From contig NC_091975.1 of assembly GCF_036711975.1 (NCBI RefSeq), positions 64,501-128,500 of the forward strand: a DNA stretch of 64,000 nt, written 5' to 3'. This stretch comes from Onthophagus taurus (lineage: Eukaryota > Arthropoda > Insecta > Coleoptera > Scarabaeidae). The notes below the pieces were generated by a model that saw nothing but the letters and a program-made list of their open reading frames with translations, searched no databases and was not told where the DNA came from. Made by a program: the position numbers and the translations under genes. This document shows, in pieces, positions 47,542-61,367 of this stretch. How positions within the stretch are numbered: position 1 is the first letter of the stretch; the number at the start of each line of letters is the position of its first letter.

Positions 47542-49688
47542 ATAATTTGGTCGAAAACAGCATAAGACTGAACTTTTTTTTTAGTAAAACTTAATAATTA
47601 ATGAATTAAAGACAATGTGTTCCGAAAATGATGAAACCGTTGCGTTTGTGTGAGTGCTACAGTGATATAAATCTTGTTTTAGTCTTTTCCCAGGCAAAAA
47701 TTGTAATAATTAAAGAATATCAATTCTTTTTATGTTCTTCCTACTGTTGTAATTACTACTTTTATTCAGTTTTTTTTTGTTTTTTGATGGATTCATTGGT
47801 AATGTGCGGATTTCGCTGAGTATTTATTTATTTCATGTTGTCTACATCAAATATTAGCGTGCGTTAATGTTTTTAAAGATGATGAAAACGCTACAATAAA
47901 ATAAAAATGAAGTATTCTAATATTTGGGGTACCATAGTTCTTTTTTCAATAAAAAAATCATTAAAAATATGATTTTGTTTTAATTCCACTTCATTTAATA
48001 CCATCAAGATTATTTGAACGAGAGAACAAATTTTTATTATTTAATTATTTGTCTATTGCTAATTAGTTAATAAATATTTGGGAAAATTTGCCTACTTACA
48101 AAAAAATTTGTGTTTATACTTTATTTATTATATACTAAATAAAGCTTATTAATTATTTTAATTTGTTATAAGATATAAATTATTATAAATATTGAACAAA
48201 TTAAAAATATATTAATTAAAAATTTAAACTGAATTTAATTCGTCTTTAAAATAAAAGATGGCGCTGTTGATTTTAAATAATTATGTGAATAAAGAAAAAT
48301 ATGTGTAACTAATTCGATTGAAAAAGGCGAGTACTTGTTCTAAAAAAAGGAATATTCACTTAAATTTCAATTTCGTCATCTCAATTATTACTAAAGAAAC
48401 TTTTTGCTTTCTTATAAAAATATCAAGGGAAATTGTAAATTAAACATCTATAAATACATTATTATTGATCCCTTCCTTTATTTTATTAACGATCTTTATG
48501 TCCTCTAATAATGAATCATTATCTTTCTTTGTTTGATTAAAGTAATTATTGTTTATTCTCAGTTCGAACATTATCTAGTACAGTTGTGATTGGTTATATC
48601 TCATTATAGGTATCCATCTTTATGTATAAACAAGTATGTTTAATGTAAGTATTGTAGTAATCAAAATAATTTAAGTCAAACATAAAATACTTACAAAAAT
48701 TATCCAATATATACAAATTTTAACCTCTTCTATTTCTTACAGTTTGTAAATCTACCTAAAAAGTGATATAATTGTTTTAATTCATCATTGTAAACTTTAT
48801 AAATCCTTTCAATAAGATTACAATATCAAGATCAACTTGATTAAATTAAAACATTTCCTTTTCATCTTCAAATATTTTTTTTGACATATCGGCAACCCAA
48901 CATATTCAACAATTATCCTCTTTAAATAGAAATAAAATATAAATAGTGTCCATGTAAGTTCATAAAGACCGTCTAAAAATAAATAAATACTTTTGTCTAA
49001 GAATCAAAGATTATAAATAAACTTACTTGGCAAAACACTAATCCTAATGTTCAGTGTTCAATGTTATTTGGACTTTAACGGTTGTTTCTTCAAGATATTT
49101 TTACGTGGGTGTTTCGGGCATGGTTAATTCTGAGTGGGTGGTATTTCTTGATGTTGTCAATTAAATTAGTTTAAAAATATCGTTAAATGTTTAAATTGTT
49201 TATAAACGTAATTGACATCTTTTGTGTGTCATCTGTCAAATCAAATTAAATCAAAACATTTTTTCTTAATTTAAATTATTTACTAATAATTACTTAAATT
49301 TATTTGACGGAAAAAATTAAATTGATTGAAAAATAAAAAGATTTTACATTAATTAACGTTTTAATTAATTACACAATACACAACATAGACAAAAAGTTGA
49401 AATAGTTGGTAGTATTGACTTTAAGTTTAATTCATTACACATTCATTAGTATTTATATCTATTTTTAATTTTATAACTTAAATAAATAAATAAAATAATT
49501 AATAATTAATTTTAACATATTAGTTTTCGTATAATTATTAAAATTTTAGAATAAAATAAATTAAAAATAAAAATGGGTTGGTAGTTCTGTTTCATTGAAA
49601 AATCAAATTAATCCGGAATTGTCAAGTGACACAGAGCGCATTGTGTGTGTTCCGTTCAAATGATGTTTTTGTGTCGCGTTTGTATAAA
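47542..49688. other. Intergenic region BiP to Swiss cheese
   Basis: BiP 3' UTR (AATAAA-type words near 47895) followed by very AT-rich DNA. A well-placed ATG in good context on the minus strand near 49120 (MPETP) is followed by a GTAAAA donor-like site but no partner exon was recognised. The last 100 bases are probably Swiss cheese leader. Confidence 0.45.
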
Positions 49689-52600
49689 ATGGATGTCATA
49701 AATTTAATGACTAACATAAACAGCAGGTTTGGAACTTTACTTGGTTTCACCTGGGGTGGAGATATTTACAGTAACGTAAAGGAATCCTACGAGGTATTCT
49801 GCATACCCCCCACAAAAAAAAACATTCCTTATCCTTGATATTGTTTACGCACACGAGTTACGAGATTTATTTTTCACGTTCCTACACACGTGTCGTTTTT
49901 ACTTTATTAATTATTTATAAATACCTTTTTTTCTTATAGCCCGTTCATATCGCATTGATTGTTATATTCTTAGTGGCCCTTATAGTAACTGTTATAATTG
50001 TAAAACGATGGCACAAACAAGGTATACATCAATGGCTAAATAAAAGGTTCGTAATTAAAAAATACTCATATTTTTTAGAAGTGATAGTGAAAGAAAATTT
50101 AATGAGACAAACTCCATCCAGGTTTCGGAAAAGAGACAAAGCTTTGTTTTATGGTCGAAAGATGTTGAGAAAGGTTAGATCTATTTCAGGGCAAGTACGA
50201 AACTCGGGTCAAGGAAAAAAACGAAAAATGGTTATGAAATTTGCGAGGCGCTTACTCCAATTAAAAAAAGAAACTGATACTGAACAATTAAAGGTTAGTT
50301 ATGACCTTGAATATGAAATTTATTATTAAATTACTTTATAGGTTTTAGAACCACCCCCTGAATACTTGCAAGAAGATGTATTAAGCGATGATCGTTTACC
50401 CCCTGATGCTTTGTACATACTACAAAGTATAAGAATATTTGGTCATTTTGAAAAACCGGTGTTTTTAAAATTATGTAAATTTGCTGAAATAATTGATTTG
50501 AAAGCTGGATCTTTTTTATTTAAAAAAGGTGAGTAATATTTTGTAATTTGAGAAAGTTTTATCCATCATAACTTTCTTTTATTATTATTTCTTTTATTAG
50601 GTGATGTTGATGATAATGTGTATGTTATTCAAAGTGGAAAAGTAAACGTTTATATAATGGGAGCTGATAATGCAATGCTAAATTTAAAAATCTGTAGGCC
50701 TGGTGATACTATTGCCTCACTTTTAAGTTTTATTGAGGTTTTAATGGAAATACCAAGTTGTTATAAAACAATTGGAGCTAAAGCTTTAGAAAATTCAACG
50801 ATTTTAAAACTACCAATGCTAGGTTTTCAAGAAATATTCAAAGAAAACCCAGAAATTTTCGTTCGAGTTATGCAAGTTATTATGTTACGTTTACAAAGAG
50901 TAACTTTTACCACTTTACATCAATATTTGGGGTTAACTTCTGAATTAGTTGGTTTGGTTAGTTTAAGAATCAAAAAAATTAATTCAATTATTATGTGTTC
51001 TCTTTTTTAGAATAGAAAAAGAGTTATATCGGGTACATTATCCGCTTCTCCGTCCAAAGTTCGAACAAAATCCAAAGAAGAATCAGTCTTAGAAACAATA
51101 AATCAACAACCCGCTGATCTTTCACAATTTGTCCCAGCAAATACTATTTATCAAACTTCCCCCCTTCTTTTATCACATAAAAGAAGTAAATCAACAGTTG
51201 AAAAACCAAACATTGGTAATTTGGATTTGATATCAGATTCAGGATCAGCCCCAACTAGTTCTGTTAGTATCGCTTTAATAATCCCCAATCAGTTTATCTA
51301 TTTATTAATGTTTTTAGCAAACGCCTTCATTTCAAAAAAGGAAACACTCCGTACCCGATATAATGGATGAAGAACTTGTTCGATCCATCGCAACTGAAGG
51401 TTTTATGAAAGAGTTGGGTTTGAGTAGCGATACAATTTTACAGGGAAAAATAGATATTAAAGATGTTACGGCTGGAACGTACTTACTAAAACAAGACTCA
51501 GTTAAAGTGAGCAAAAAAGAATGTGACTAATAAATTTGATTTGTTTGCATTTATTTTTTAGGATGTAGCTTTACTTTATGTGGTAACTGGTTCTATTATA
51601 GCAGTGCAAAAGCAATCTGACCGCGAAGATGATGAAGTTTTAATGTTTACAGCGCATCCTGGTGAAATTGTTGGTGGTTTAGCTGTTATTGCGGGCGAAC
51701 CTAGTTTTTTCGCTGTTAAAGCTAAACATAATTCAAAAATTGCTAGTATTTCAAAAGATAATTGCTATAGGTAAAAAATTATATGTATTTAAAAAAATAT
51801 TTTTAGGTTAATTTAATTTTTTTGATTAGTTCGACTATTTCAATAATAGATGTCGCTAAGAAACAAACATAACCTCAATTTTTTTTAAAACTTTTTAGTT
51901 TAATGAAAGATCATCCTAAATTAGTATTAAAAATCGCTTATATGGTAGTTCAACATCTTTCCCCTTTTGTACGTCAAGTTGATTTCGCATTAGATTGGGT
52001 TTTCTTAGAATCCGGAAGAGCGATTTATCGTCAAGATGAAGATAGCGATTCAACGTTTTTGGTACTTTCCGGTCGGCTTCGATCGGTTATAACGCACGAG
52101 AATGAAAAGAAAGAGGTTGTAGCTGAATACGGAAAAGGAGATCTTATTGGAATTGTAATCATTTATAATTTTTTAATGTATACAATTTAATAATTATTTT
52201 TTTTTGAGGTTGAAATGGTTACACATACAAAAAGAGGCACAACAGTAATCGGAGTGCGAGATTCCGAACTTGCTAAATTACCAGAGGGATTATTCAATGC
52301 TATTAAGTTAAGATTTCCGATTGTTGTTACTAGGTTAATCGATTTATTAGGACATAGAATACTGGGTAAATTAAATATTAATGTATTTTGTTAATTAAAA
52401 TTAATTAAACTTTTTTTAGGTTCATGGCAAAAACAAAATATACATATTTCTCAAGGTAAATCAGCCGTTGATAGTCGACCGACGCAATCGAACTTTTCAA
52501 CAGTAGCTATTGTTGCCGTTTCGGATGATGTACCCCTTACGGCTTTTACTTACGAATTATATCATTGTTTAACAGTAATTGGTATATTATCTAAAAGAAA

Positions 52601-55600
52601 TTTCTACAATATAAGTTAATACACCTTATTTTTTAGGTCCAACATTAAGACTGACATCGGATGTGATTAAAAAAACATTAGGTGCAACCATAATGGATCC
52701 GAGCAACGAATACCGACTCACGTCTTGGTTGGCTCAACAAGAAGATCAACATAAAATCTCGTTGTATCAATGCGATTTAACATACAGTTTATGGACGCAA
52801 CGATGCATTAGACAAGCCGATTGTATTTTAATTGTGGGGTTAGGTTCAAGAGAACCATGTTTAGGAAAAGTAATACTAATTGTTTTACCATCGAATTCAT
52901 TAATTGTTCATTATTTTTTATTTAGGTTGAAAGAGAAGTTGAAAGGATTGCTATGAGAACTCAAAAAGAATTAGTTCTCCTTCATAGCGATGGTTCAAAA
53001 CCCCATAACACCATAGCTTGGCGTAATATGCGCTCTTGGGTGCAATCTCATCATCATATTTTATGTCCGAAAAGAATGTTTTCAAGAAAATCAATGTATC
53101 GAATTGTAAGATATTTAAGAAAGATCGTTAAAATGAAGTGCTTTTTTATTTTAATTTTTTTTAGAATGAATTATACGGAAAAGTTTGTATGTCGGAACCA
53201 AATATACATTCAGATTTTTCAAGACTTGCGAGGTGGTTAACTGGAACTTCTGTTGGGTTAGTTTTAGGAGGAGGTGGTGCTAGAGGTTCAGCACATGTCG
53301 GAATGATTAAAGCAATACAGGTTAATTTCCAATTGATGTTTAAGTTAATTTAATTTAAAGAAATGTTGAATTCAGGAAGCTGGTATTCCTATTGATATGG
53401 TAGGTGGTGTTAGTATAGGAGCTTTCATGGGAGCTTTATGGTGCCAGGAAAGAAATATTACAACAGTTACACAAAAAGCTAGAGAATGGTCCAAGGTAAT
53501 ATCCATCTCAAAACAAAATATTAAATGTTACTATTATTTTTAAATTATTTAGAAAATGACTCAATGGTGGAGACAGATCTTAGATTTAACTTATCCAATG
53601 ACCTCCATGTTCAGTGGAAGAGATTTCAATCAAACAATAAAGGGTACATTTAATGAAACTTACATAGAAGATTTATGGTTGCCCTATTTTACGATAACTA
53701 CTGATATAACGGCTTCTTGTATGCGAATACATCAACATGGTACGTTTTTATTTTTCATTATCTTCGTTCTTTTTGGTTTGTGATTTCCTTCTAAAAATTA
53801 ACTACTGGCTATACGCTTTTGTACCCATGCTTTTTCTAACATCCAAATCCCATATTGTAAAACACAAAAAGTTCGTTCTTCCTGGATTGCATATGCCCAT
53901 GATTTTTTTTTTTTCATTAATATTGTGATTGGTTGACCTCTCTTTTTCTCTATCTAAATGTTTTGCACAATTCTAACCAATTTCATGGGGTTAATAATAC
54001 AATAATTATTAATTTATTTATTTTGGTGAGCACTGTCCCGCATTTTTTACATGCATTGTGTTCATTTAAAAAAATTTTCGTGGGCCGTTCTTTTAATTAA
54101 ATTAAAATACGTTTCATTGTCATTCAAATGGTGCTGTATCGGATTAAGATTTTCGCTAAAATAAATAGCAAAAGGTAATTATTCTCAAAAATTTAATTAG
54201 AATTTTAGAACTTTTTTTGGTTAGCAATGCTATAGCGTTTTATAAATGGGGCATGCCGATTAATAAATTAAGGTATAGTATTTTGTGCTTCATTACAAAG
54301 GAGTGTTTTTTATTGTTTTTAGATACACATTAAGTAACTTTGCTATACAGGGTGATTCAGCTAGATGACTAAATGAAGGGAGTTAAATAATTCGACTTAA
54401 CCTAATTGAATCATCCTGCAATTTTTTAAATTGGTGCTTGGGATAAAATAATGTTTAATTTTAGTATAACTAACAATCTCTTGGTCATTTAACAACTAAT
54501 AGTTTTCAATCTGAGATAACTTGATAATTAAAATATATACAGGCTGGTTCAAAAAACCTTGATATAAGTGTTGAAAATCTGGCCATTTTTTTCTGCTGGC
54601 CATTTCCCTTCCTATTACATTACCAACTTCAACAACCGATTTAAGATCTTTGTATGAACGAATTTTCTGATATTATATTCCATATCATGGATATTGTTGG
54701 TTTCTTTCCTGCACAGGTTTGGGATAGCAGATTTCAGTTTATTGTAAATTTCTGCTGAACGAAGATTTCTGATATCTTATCTACTCTGTGTATGATGGGA
54801 CAGTTGCAGATAGTGGCTGATACTTAGGTTATGGCTAACGTTAGGTTATGGTGTGTCAAAATAAACCTTACTGGCAGAATGTACACTGACCGGCAAAAAA
54901 AACCGGCCACCAAAATGTAGCCACAATTTCAAAGCTGGCTTACTCGCGAACCACTCATTCGATTTTGATGATTCTTTTTTTGATCGAAACGTTGATTCTT
55001 CTGTAATAATCCTGCGATAGAAATTTTTATTCGGATATTAATTTGAGCATATACGGGGTGCAAGAATGAGAAAACCTTTTTTTCTCGAAATTTGTAATAC
55101 CCTATGGGGTGCAGCTGCTACAGCAGAGGGTGTTAACCGGAATCAAATGGTAGCCCAATCTTTTCTGAGCATTTTGTTTTTTTATTCACTCTATTATCTC
55201 TGTTACTAACGAAGATGCAGTATTTTAAAGCGATCGCCTGTGAAAACAAGACTAGTGACAATAGTAGCTGATGACCGTTTTATTGTTCTAAGCAATCGTA
55301 GAACGACAGCTGTAGAAGCTCGGTGTCGTCTTCAAATGGTGCGTGTCGTTGATGTCAGTGAGCAATTGCGGCAAACTCTTCTTCAAAAGCAATTTGTAAC
55401 TCTTGAAGGTTCTCTCAAGTTGGTCCCAAAGATATTCGATAGGGTTAAGGTCCGGGCTACACGCGAGCCACTCTATCCGTTCAATACCCTACTTCATCAA
55501 GATATTCGTTAACCACACGTGCTACGTGCGGTCGCGCATTGTCATGAATTAGCATGAATCCGTCACCAATAAAATGGGAATAGAACCTCCATGGAAAGGT

Positions 55601-58600
55601 GCTCTTTCCGAAATGGTGCAGGTCGCAAACCTTTCATTACGACGTCTCCACACTCACTCTCGACCATCAGGTGACCGGAGACAAAATCGGGACTCGTCAG
55701 TGAAGAGCACCTTACCCCATTGTTCCATTCCCTAATTCATACGTACGCGCCCAAATTGAAGACGTGCTCGCCGATGTCTCTGGAGCAGCCGAGGTCTTTT
55801 GGCAGGTCTTCTTGCAGTCAGATCACTTTTATCAAGTCTTCGATGAATAGTTCTTTCACTTACGTCAACCCCACGCACCATCTGAAGACGATGCCGAGTT
55901 TCTATAGCTGTCGTTCTAAAATTCCTCAGAGTGTTTAGAACAATAAATCGGTCATCAACTGCTGTTGTCAGTCGTCTTCTACCGAAACCTTGCCGCCTAG
56001 TGAAATTTCCTGTTTCCACATATTGGTTCCAGGCATCCTGAACTGTTGTTCAGGGTACACCCAACGTATGGGCAACGTATTGCTGACTTTTGCCATCCTC
56101 AATTAAAGTAACAATAGCCGCAACATCAGTTACTGACAACGGGATTGTTATTATGTTAAAAGACTGTAAAAATCTTTAACAACTGTCAATTTACTATTCG
56201 AAACAAATGACATACGCTACCTTGCGCGCCACCTTAGCTTTGTTGATGCTTGTTTGTCTTGTTTTTACAGGCGTTCGCTTTAAAACACTGCATCTTCGTT
56301 AGTAATAGAGATAATAGAGTGAATAAAAAAACAAGATGTTCAGAAAAGATTGGGCTACCGTGTGATTCCAGTTAACACTATCTGCTGTAGCAGTTGCACC
56401 CCACAGGGTATTACAAATTTCGAGAAACAAAAGTTTTTCTCGTTCTTGCAACCCGTATATGCTCAAATTAAAATCTAAATGAAAATTTCTATCGCAGGAT
56501 TATTACCGAAGAATCAACCTTTCGATCAAAAAAACAATCATCAAAATCGAATGCGCGGTTCGCGAGAAAGCCAGCTTTGAAGTTTTGGCTAATTTATAGT
56601 GGCCGGTTTTTTTTGCCGGTCAGTTTATATATGTTGATTTAACGTAACAATTAATTTTTTTTAAACGGCGTTTGATAAAAATTGTACTAAAAACATAATT
56701 TTGTCTCATTTAACATGAAATCACACATAAAACAAAAAAAAATCGGTAATTAACGTTTGCACCGATTATATGTATGTTTGGTTGCATAGCTTAACAAAAA
56801 ATTTTATCAAAAAAAGAAAAACAGCACTTTTGAATACAATGATAATTCTAAAACAATCTTAATCAATTTTTCATTCAAAATAAATCTATAATTTATTTTC
56901 GGTGTTAAATGTAACCCACCACAAACTCCTAATTGTTCCCAATGTAAACCGGTTGTATTTTTGTGTTTGAAATAAAACCAATAGCGGTAAATTAATTTAA
57001 AAGAATTTGTACATACATAATTCGATTTGACGGCATGTTAGCTTAGTGCGGATGTGTCTCGCAGGATCTTTATGGCGTTACGTGAGGTCTTCGATGTCCC
57101 TCTCGGGTTATATGCCACCACTCTGCGATCCATGCGACGGACATCTCTTACTCGACGGTGGATACACCAATAACTTACCAGGTAAAAATATGAGAAAAGA
57201 GTTTATTAAGGTAACAATATAATTAAGTTTAGTCAAATTCGTTCCATAAAAACTGCTTGTTTTAAGGTAAGATTTATATATTTTTTAAATTATGCAGAGT
57301 GTTTCAATTTATGGTTTATATCAATTGATGGTTTTTAAGTTTTTGAAACACGTTGTGTAATAAAATGCTACATTTTCATCGAGTAAATAATAAGGGTTCA
57401 GAAGGTAACCAATCACAATTAAAAATAATGGTTGTTGATTAATTTTCTAAGCATAATTTTTTTATTTCGTTGATGCAGTTTATTAAGTTCATTCATTTCT
57501 CCCCTTTTCTTCTTTTTTACCAATCTTTGTTTGGCTTAAAACAAATTTAGATAAAAATTAGTTTTGTTCCTTAATTCTTAGTTTCAAAAGGATAAGAATA
57601 CATCTATTTCTATTAGATTAGTCGTTCGATTTGGACGATTAGATTAAATTGTAGATAATGTAGGTTTTCTTGATTTAAAAAACTGATTGAATAAAAATTT
57701 TTCGAAAAAGAGAATATTATGTGCCACACAGGTAATTTGTGGCGGTACGTCCGGGGAAGCATGTCCATTGTTGGGATTTTCCCCCCTATGTGTGACCCAT
57801 TGGACGGACATATGCTGGTCGACGGATGTTACACGAATAACGTACCAGGTAAAAAAATAAAAAATCATTTCAAAACTTTCTTTTTATCTTCTCAAAGTCA
57901 CAATATCCGTTATATATAAAAAAAGAGGTAGGTAAGCAATTTATTTATTTACGTAATTATACAGAATCAAAATACTATTTGTTGTTTCTTTGGTTATTGT
58001 TTGAAATTACAGGGTGAGTCAATATTATATTATAAAATTGTTAAATTATATTACAAGCAAATGAGGAGTCAAATTGATCCTCGCCCGCAAGTAACTGCTT
58101 AAGCGTTATGTTATTACAATCTATTATGCATTTATTTTGAGAGTATTTGTGAAGATTAAGTTCATAACAAAAAAAAAACAAATTAATTTTCTATTTTAGT
58201 ATTTTGGAATTATTTTTTATACAGGTGTCTCAGCGAGACCGGTCATTAGACGTTTCTGGGGTTCTGGCGAAAATAAAAATTTGAGAATTCAGACTTAAGT
58301 ATTATCAATTACGATCTCTTCGACTAAAATATTTTCAGATTTCTTGCACTTCCGGTTATACCGGAAGTCGCCACCTACTTTATTTTTTTAAATGGAACAC
58401 CCTGTATATTTTTACATATTTGGATTTGTCTGTTTTCAAGGTTTATAAATAACTTTACTTTTTGCAATTTGATACTGCCGTTCTCGAGTTATTCGAATTT
58501 TTCTAGAAAAATCTGCTCCAGCAGACATTTGTTCAAAAAATCAGAGAACACTCGATTTTTAGGATATCAATTTAGGATTCAGAATATGCTTAAACAACAT

Positions 58601-61367
58601 GATGGAGTATGTTTTGGTGCTGAGAACGGTTATCTAGAACGTTTGGTCACTTTACTATGGCACGTTAACTTTTCAAAATTTGGAAGTACCATAACTTCAT
58701 TTTTTTAAATGGCACCCCCCATATTTTATTTTTTAGTCGTCTTCAGTGTCTCATTCTACATCTTTTATATCCCATATGGCCCATACCTAATATTAATAGT
58801 TTGGGAGATAATTAGGGTTTTTTGAAAAATGCACACATATCATATGGATATTTAGCCTAGTGTGCCATGAAAAACAAGCCTTTTCAATGAGTTCTTGTCA
58901 AAGACTCACTTGTTTACGTCACTTGATGCATGTGAGCAAATAATTATCTGTTATGTCCCTTAATATGAGTACTAAAAAGAGTTAAAATCGATAACAATAA
59001 CGAAAGTAATATTTACACAAATCAAGAAATTCTTAATTTATTTTTTATTCATAAAAAGCGTGATAAAGTTCGTAGTATGATTCCCAGATCTTCTTTGGCA
59101 GCTCGAATTGAGGTGTTGGGACTGGGCTCGAAATAAGCCAAGGCATTCACCTCTTCCGTTGCATTATCTACTACATTTTTTGGTCAGTTTAACACGTGAT
59201 TAACTCGTCCAACATGCAAAAAATTTGCTTCTATTCTTTTAAATTTATCTTTGTCATCGGAGGTAAATGCGGATAATTTTCATTAAACATTCTGCAAGTT
59301 CTACAAAGAACTTTGTCGCACTTTTCGTGCACAAAAAATAAATTATGTATTTCTTTATTTGTATAAACATTATTTACGTTATTAATATACATTTTATCTG
59401 GTTTTAGACTCACAAGCATCAAAAAACGTAAATCAGACTTTGACGTTTGTCAATAAGTCATTAAACATTTGTTTTCCATGGCACACTAGGTTAATATCGA
59501 TATATCGATATGATATGTGATCATTTTTCAAAAAACCCTAATTATTTCTCAAACTATTAATGTTAGGCATAGGACATATGGAGTATAAAAGATGTAAAAT
59601 GAGACGCCGAAGACGACTAAGTAATAAAATATGGGGGGTGCCATTTAAAAAAATGAAGTTATAGTGCTTCCAAATTTCGAAAAGTTAACGTGTCATAGTA
59701 AAGTGACCAAACGATCTAGACAGCCGTTCTTGTCACCAAAACATACTCCATCATGTTGTTTAAGCATGTTCTGAATCCTAAATTGATATCTCAAAAATCG
59801 AGTGTTCTATGATTTTTTGAACAAATGTCCGCTGGAGCAGATTTTTCTAGAAAAATTCGATTAACTCGAGAACGGCCGAATCAAATTGCAAAAAGTAAAG
59901 TTATTTATAAACCTTCAAAACAGACAAATCCAAATATGTAAAAATATACAGGGTGTTCCATTTAAATAAATAAAGTAGGTGGCGACTTCCGGTATAACCG
60001 GAATTGCTAGAAAACTGAAAATATTTTAGACGAAGAGAACGTAATTGATAATACTTAAGTTTGAATTCTCAATTTTTTATTTTGGCCAGAACCACAGAAA
60101 CGTCTAATGACCGGTCTCGCTGAGACACCCTGTATTATTAGGCGCTTATTACTGCAGCTTATTATTAGCGAAATTTTAAAATCATCCAAAGTTGATGATT
60201 TCGTGTTCATAAAGCAAATCTTCAAACCCAGCGCCTCGCCCGCAAGCCGATTTGAGGCGAAATCGTTCTTTATTTATCTTCGGAAATATACAAAGTCTCG
60301 GATAAGAAGACATCAAAGACCCTCAAACCGCCAAGGTCACTTTCGCGCGAGGCTCTAGAATCATCACAGAGTTAAAAGCATTCCACACCTCAACCGTTTT
60401 ATAATATGTAGAAGAATATTATGCTTATCATACTTATAATTTTGACTCACCTTCTACATTACAATTTTATATTTTATATTAAAGAAAAGAATAATAAATT
60501 AACGTTTTTTCCCCAGCGGATGTGATGCGTAGTTTAGGTGCTAACCACATCTTAGCGATTGATGTTGGTTCCGTTGACGATCAAGATCTTACAAATTATG
60601 GAGATGATCTTTCGGGATGGTGGTTACTATGGAAACGATGGTATCCCTTTACTTCATCTGTTAAAGTGCCAAATTTACCCGATATCCAATCGCGTTTAGC
60701 TTACGTTAGTTGTGTTCGTCAATTAGAGGTTAATTCAATAATTTCCGATTTTATTTCAATGAATTCGATTAATTAATTAATATCAATAGGAAGTGAAAAC
60801 TAGTGGTTATTGCGAATACATCCGACCTCCAATCGATAAATACCGTACTTTACAATTTGGTAGTTTTGATGAAATCAAAGAGGTAGGTTATCAACATGGA
60901 AAATTATTCTTTGAGGAACAATTAAAATCCGGGAAATTGCCTTACGTGAAACTTCACGCTGAATATGACAATATTAATATTCAACAACATTATGCTGATC
61001 AACATCAACATAACTTCACAGATTTAGCTCAAATGGTTTGCCAAATAACAAGGTAAAAAAATCCAATAAGAAATAAAGACAAAAAAATACATTTTCTTTG
61101 TAGACCTTATGATGATGATGAAGGTTCAACAACTGATACATCTTGCGATTCTGATATGGAGGGGCATGGGTATGCTTCGGAACCTTCAGTAGGAATTTTA
61201 GATGTAAGTTGTTAATTTTAAATAGTTATTGAAATATTAAAAATTATGTTTTATAGCACGATACATCGATGATGGCACATCGTAGAACAGGTGGATCTTT
61301 ATCATTGTCGGAAAATGAGTTGGAAACTGAATTAGATATAACTTTGAAAAGGAAGATGAACCCTTGA
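49689..61367 (+). CDS. sws: Neuropathy target esterase / Swiss cheese (PNPLA6/7 lysophospholipase)
   Basis: ER-anchored lysophospholipase needed for neuronal integrity. Twenty coding positions: 49689-49793, 49940-50293, 50342-50528, 50601-50956, 51011-51262, 51318-51506, 51562-51770, 51899-52154, 52209-52365, 52420-52581, 52637-52869, 52926-53105, 53165-53320, 53376-53495, 53553-53739, then 57065-57181 or 57732-57848, 60517-60728, 60790-61052, 61104-61203, 61257-61367; 1301 residues. Seen: N-terminal membrane helix (about 38-56), [17 protein letters not shown], three cyclic-nucleotide-binding-like domains, and the patatin domain with LGGGGARG (about 913), nucleophile Ser in GVSIG (about 945) and catalytic Asp in LLLDGGY (about 1065). 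Exon 16 exists in two versions. Mobile elements occupy the introns around them. Start chosen by homology (MDVI); an in-frame ATG lies 63 bases upstream. Confidence 0.95.
54346..54419. repeat. Short inverted-repeat element in Swiss cheese intron 15
   Basis: ACAGGGTGATTCAGCTAG at the left is matched by an inverted CCTAATTGAATCATCCTG at the right, about 74 bp in all. It is probably a tiny MITE. The ACAGGGTG start is shared with the foldback element further right. Confidence 0.5.
54884..56625 (-). mobile_element. Inactive Tc1-like DNA transposon with long inverted repeats
   Basis: Ends CACTGACCGGC... and its complement, flanked by TA on both sides. Inverted repeats of about 370 bp run 54884-55252 and 56256-56625. 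The transposase is on the minus strand: an N-terminal paired/HTH-like region at 56019-55732 ([32 protein letters not shown]), then [23 protein letters not shown] and [14 protein letters not shown], the D, D and E blocks of the Tc1/mariner DD34E catalytic site. Stops and frameshifts between blocks make it non-functional. A stretch at about 55240-55370 on the plus strand repeats the HTH-region coding sequence in inverted orientation. Confidence 0.88.
57065..57181 (+). other. sws: Swiss cheese alternative exon 16A (catalytic Asp, DGG)
   Basis: 117 bases, phase 1 in and out. Encodes [19 protein letters not shown], then [20 protein letters not shown], matching the standard PNPLA6/7 sequence. AG acceptor (TCTCGCAG) and GTAAAA donor are good. 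Confidence 0.9.
57732..57848 (+). other. sws: Swiss cheese alternative exon 16B (catalytic Asp, DGC)
   Basis: Same length (117 bases) and phases as exon 16A, 550 bp downstream. Encodes [19 protein letters not shown], then [20 protein letters not shown]. The catalytic Asp is kept but the usual Gly after DG is Cys, and the surrounding core residues differ. No stop or splice defect is visible. Confidence 0.88.
58221..60133. mobile_element. Foldback element, about 660-bp inverted arms
   Basis: Left arm 58221-58878 starts ACAGGTGTCTCAGCGAGACC; right arm about 59469-60133 is its inverted copy, ending ...GAGACACCCTGT. Arms are highly similar throughout. An AT dinucleotide flanks both ends, a possible target duplication. 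The roughly 590-bp spacer is unrelated to the arms and has a minus-strand 63-codon frame (59231-59422) with [12 protein letters not shown]. Non-autonomous; family unknown. Confidence 0.88.

Noticed and set aside
55240-55512. Plus-strand 90-codon frame with VADDRFIVL as a separate gene
   Set aside because: It is the inverted duplication of the Tc1 transposase N-terminal coding region inside a dead element.
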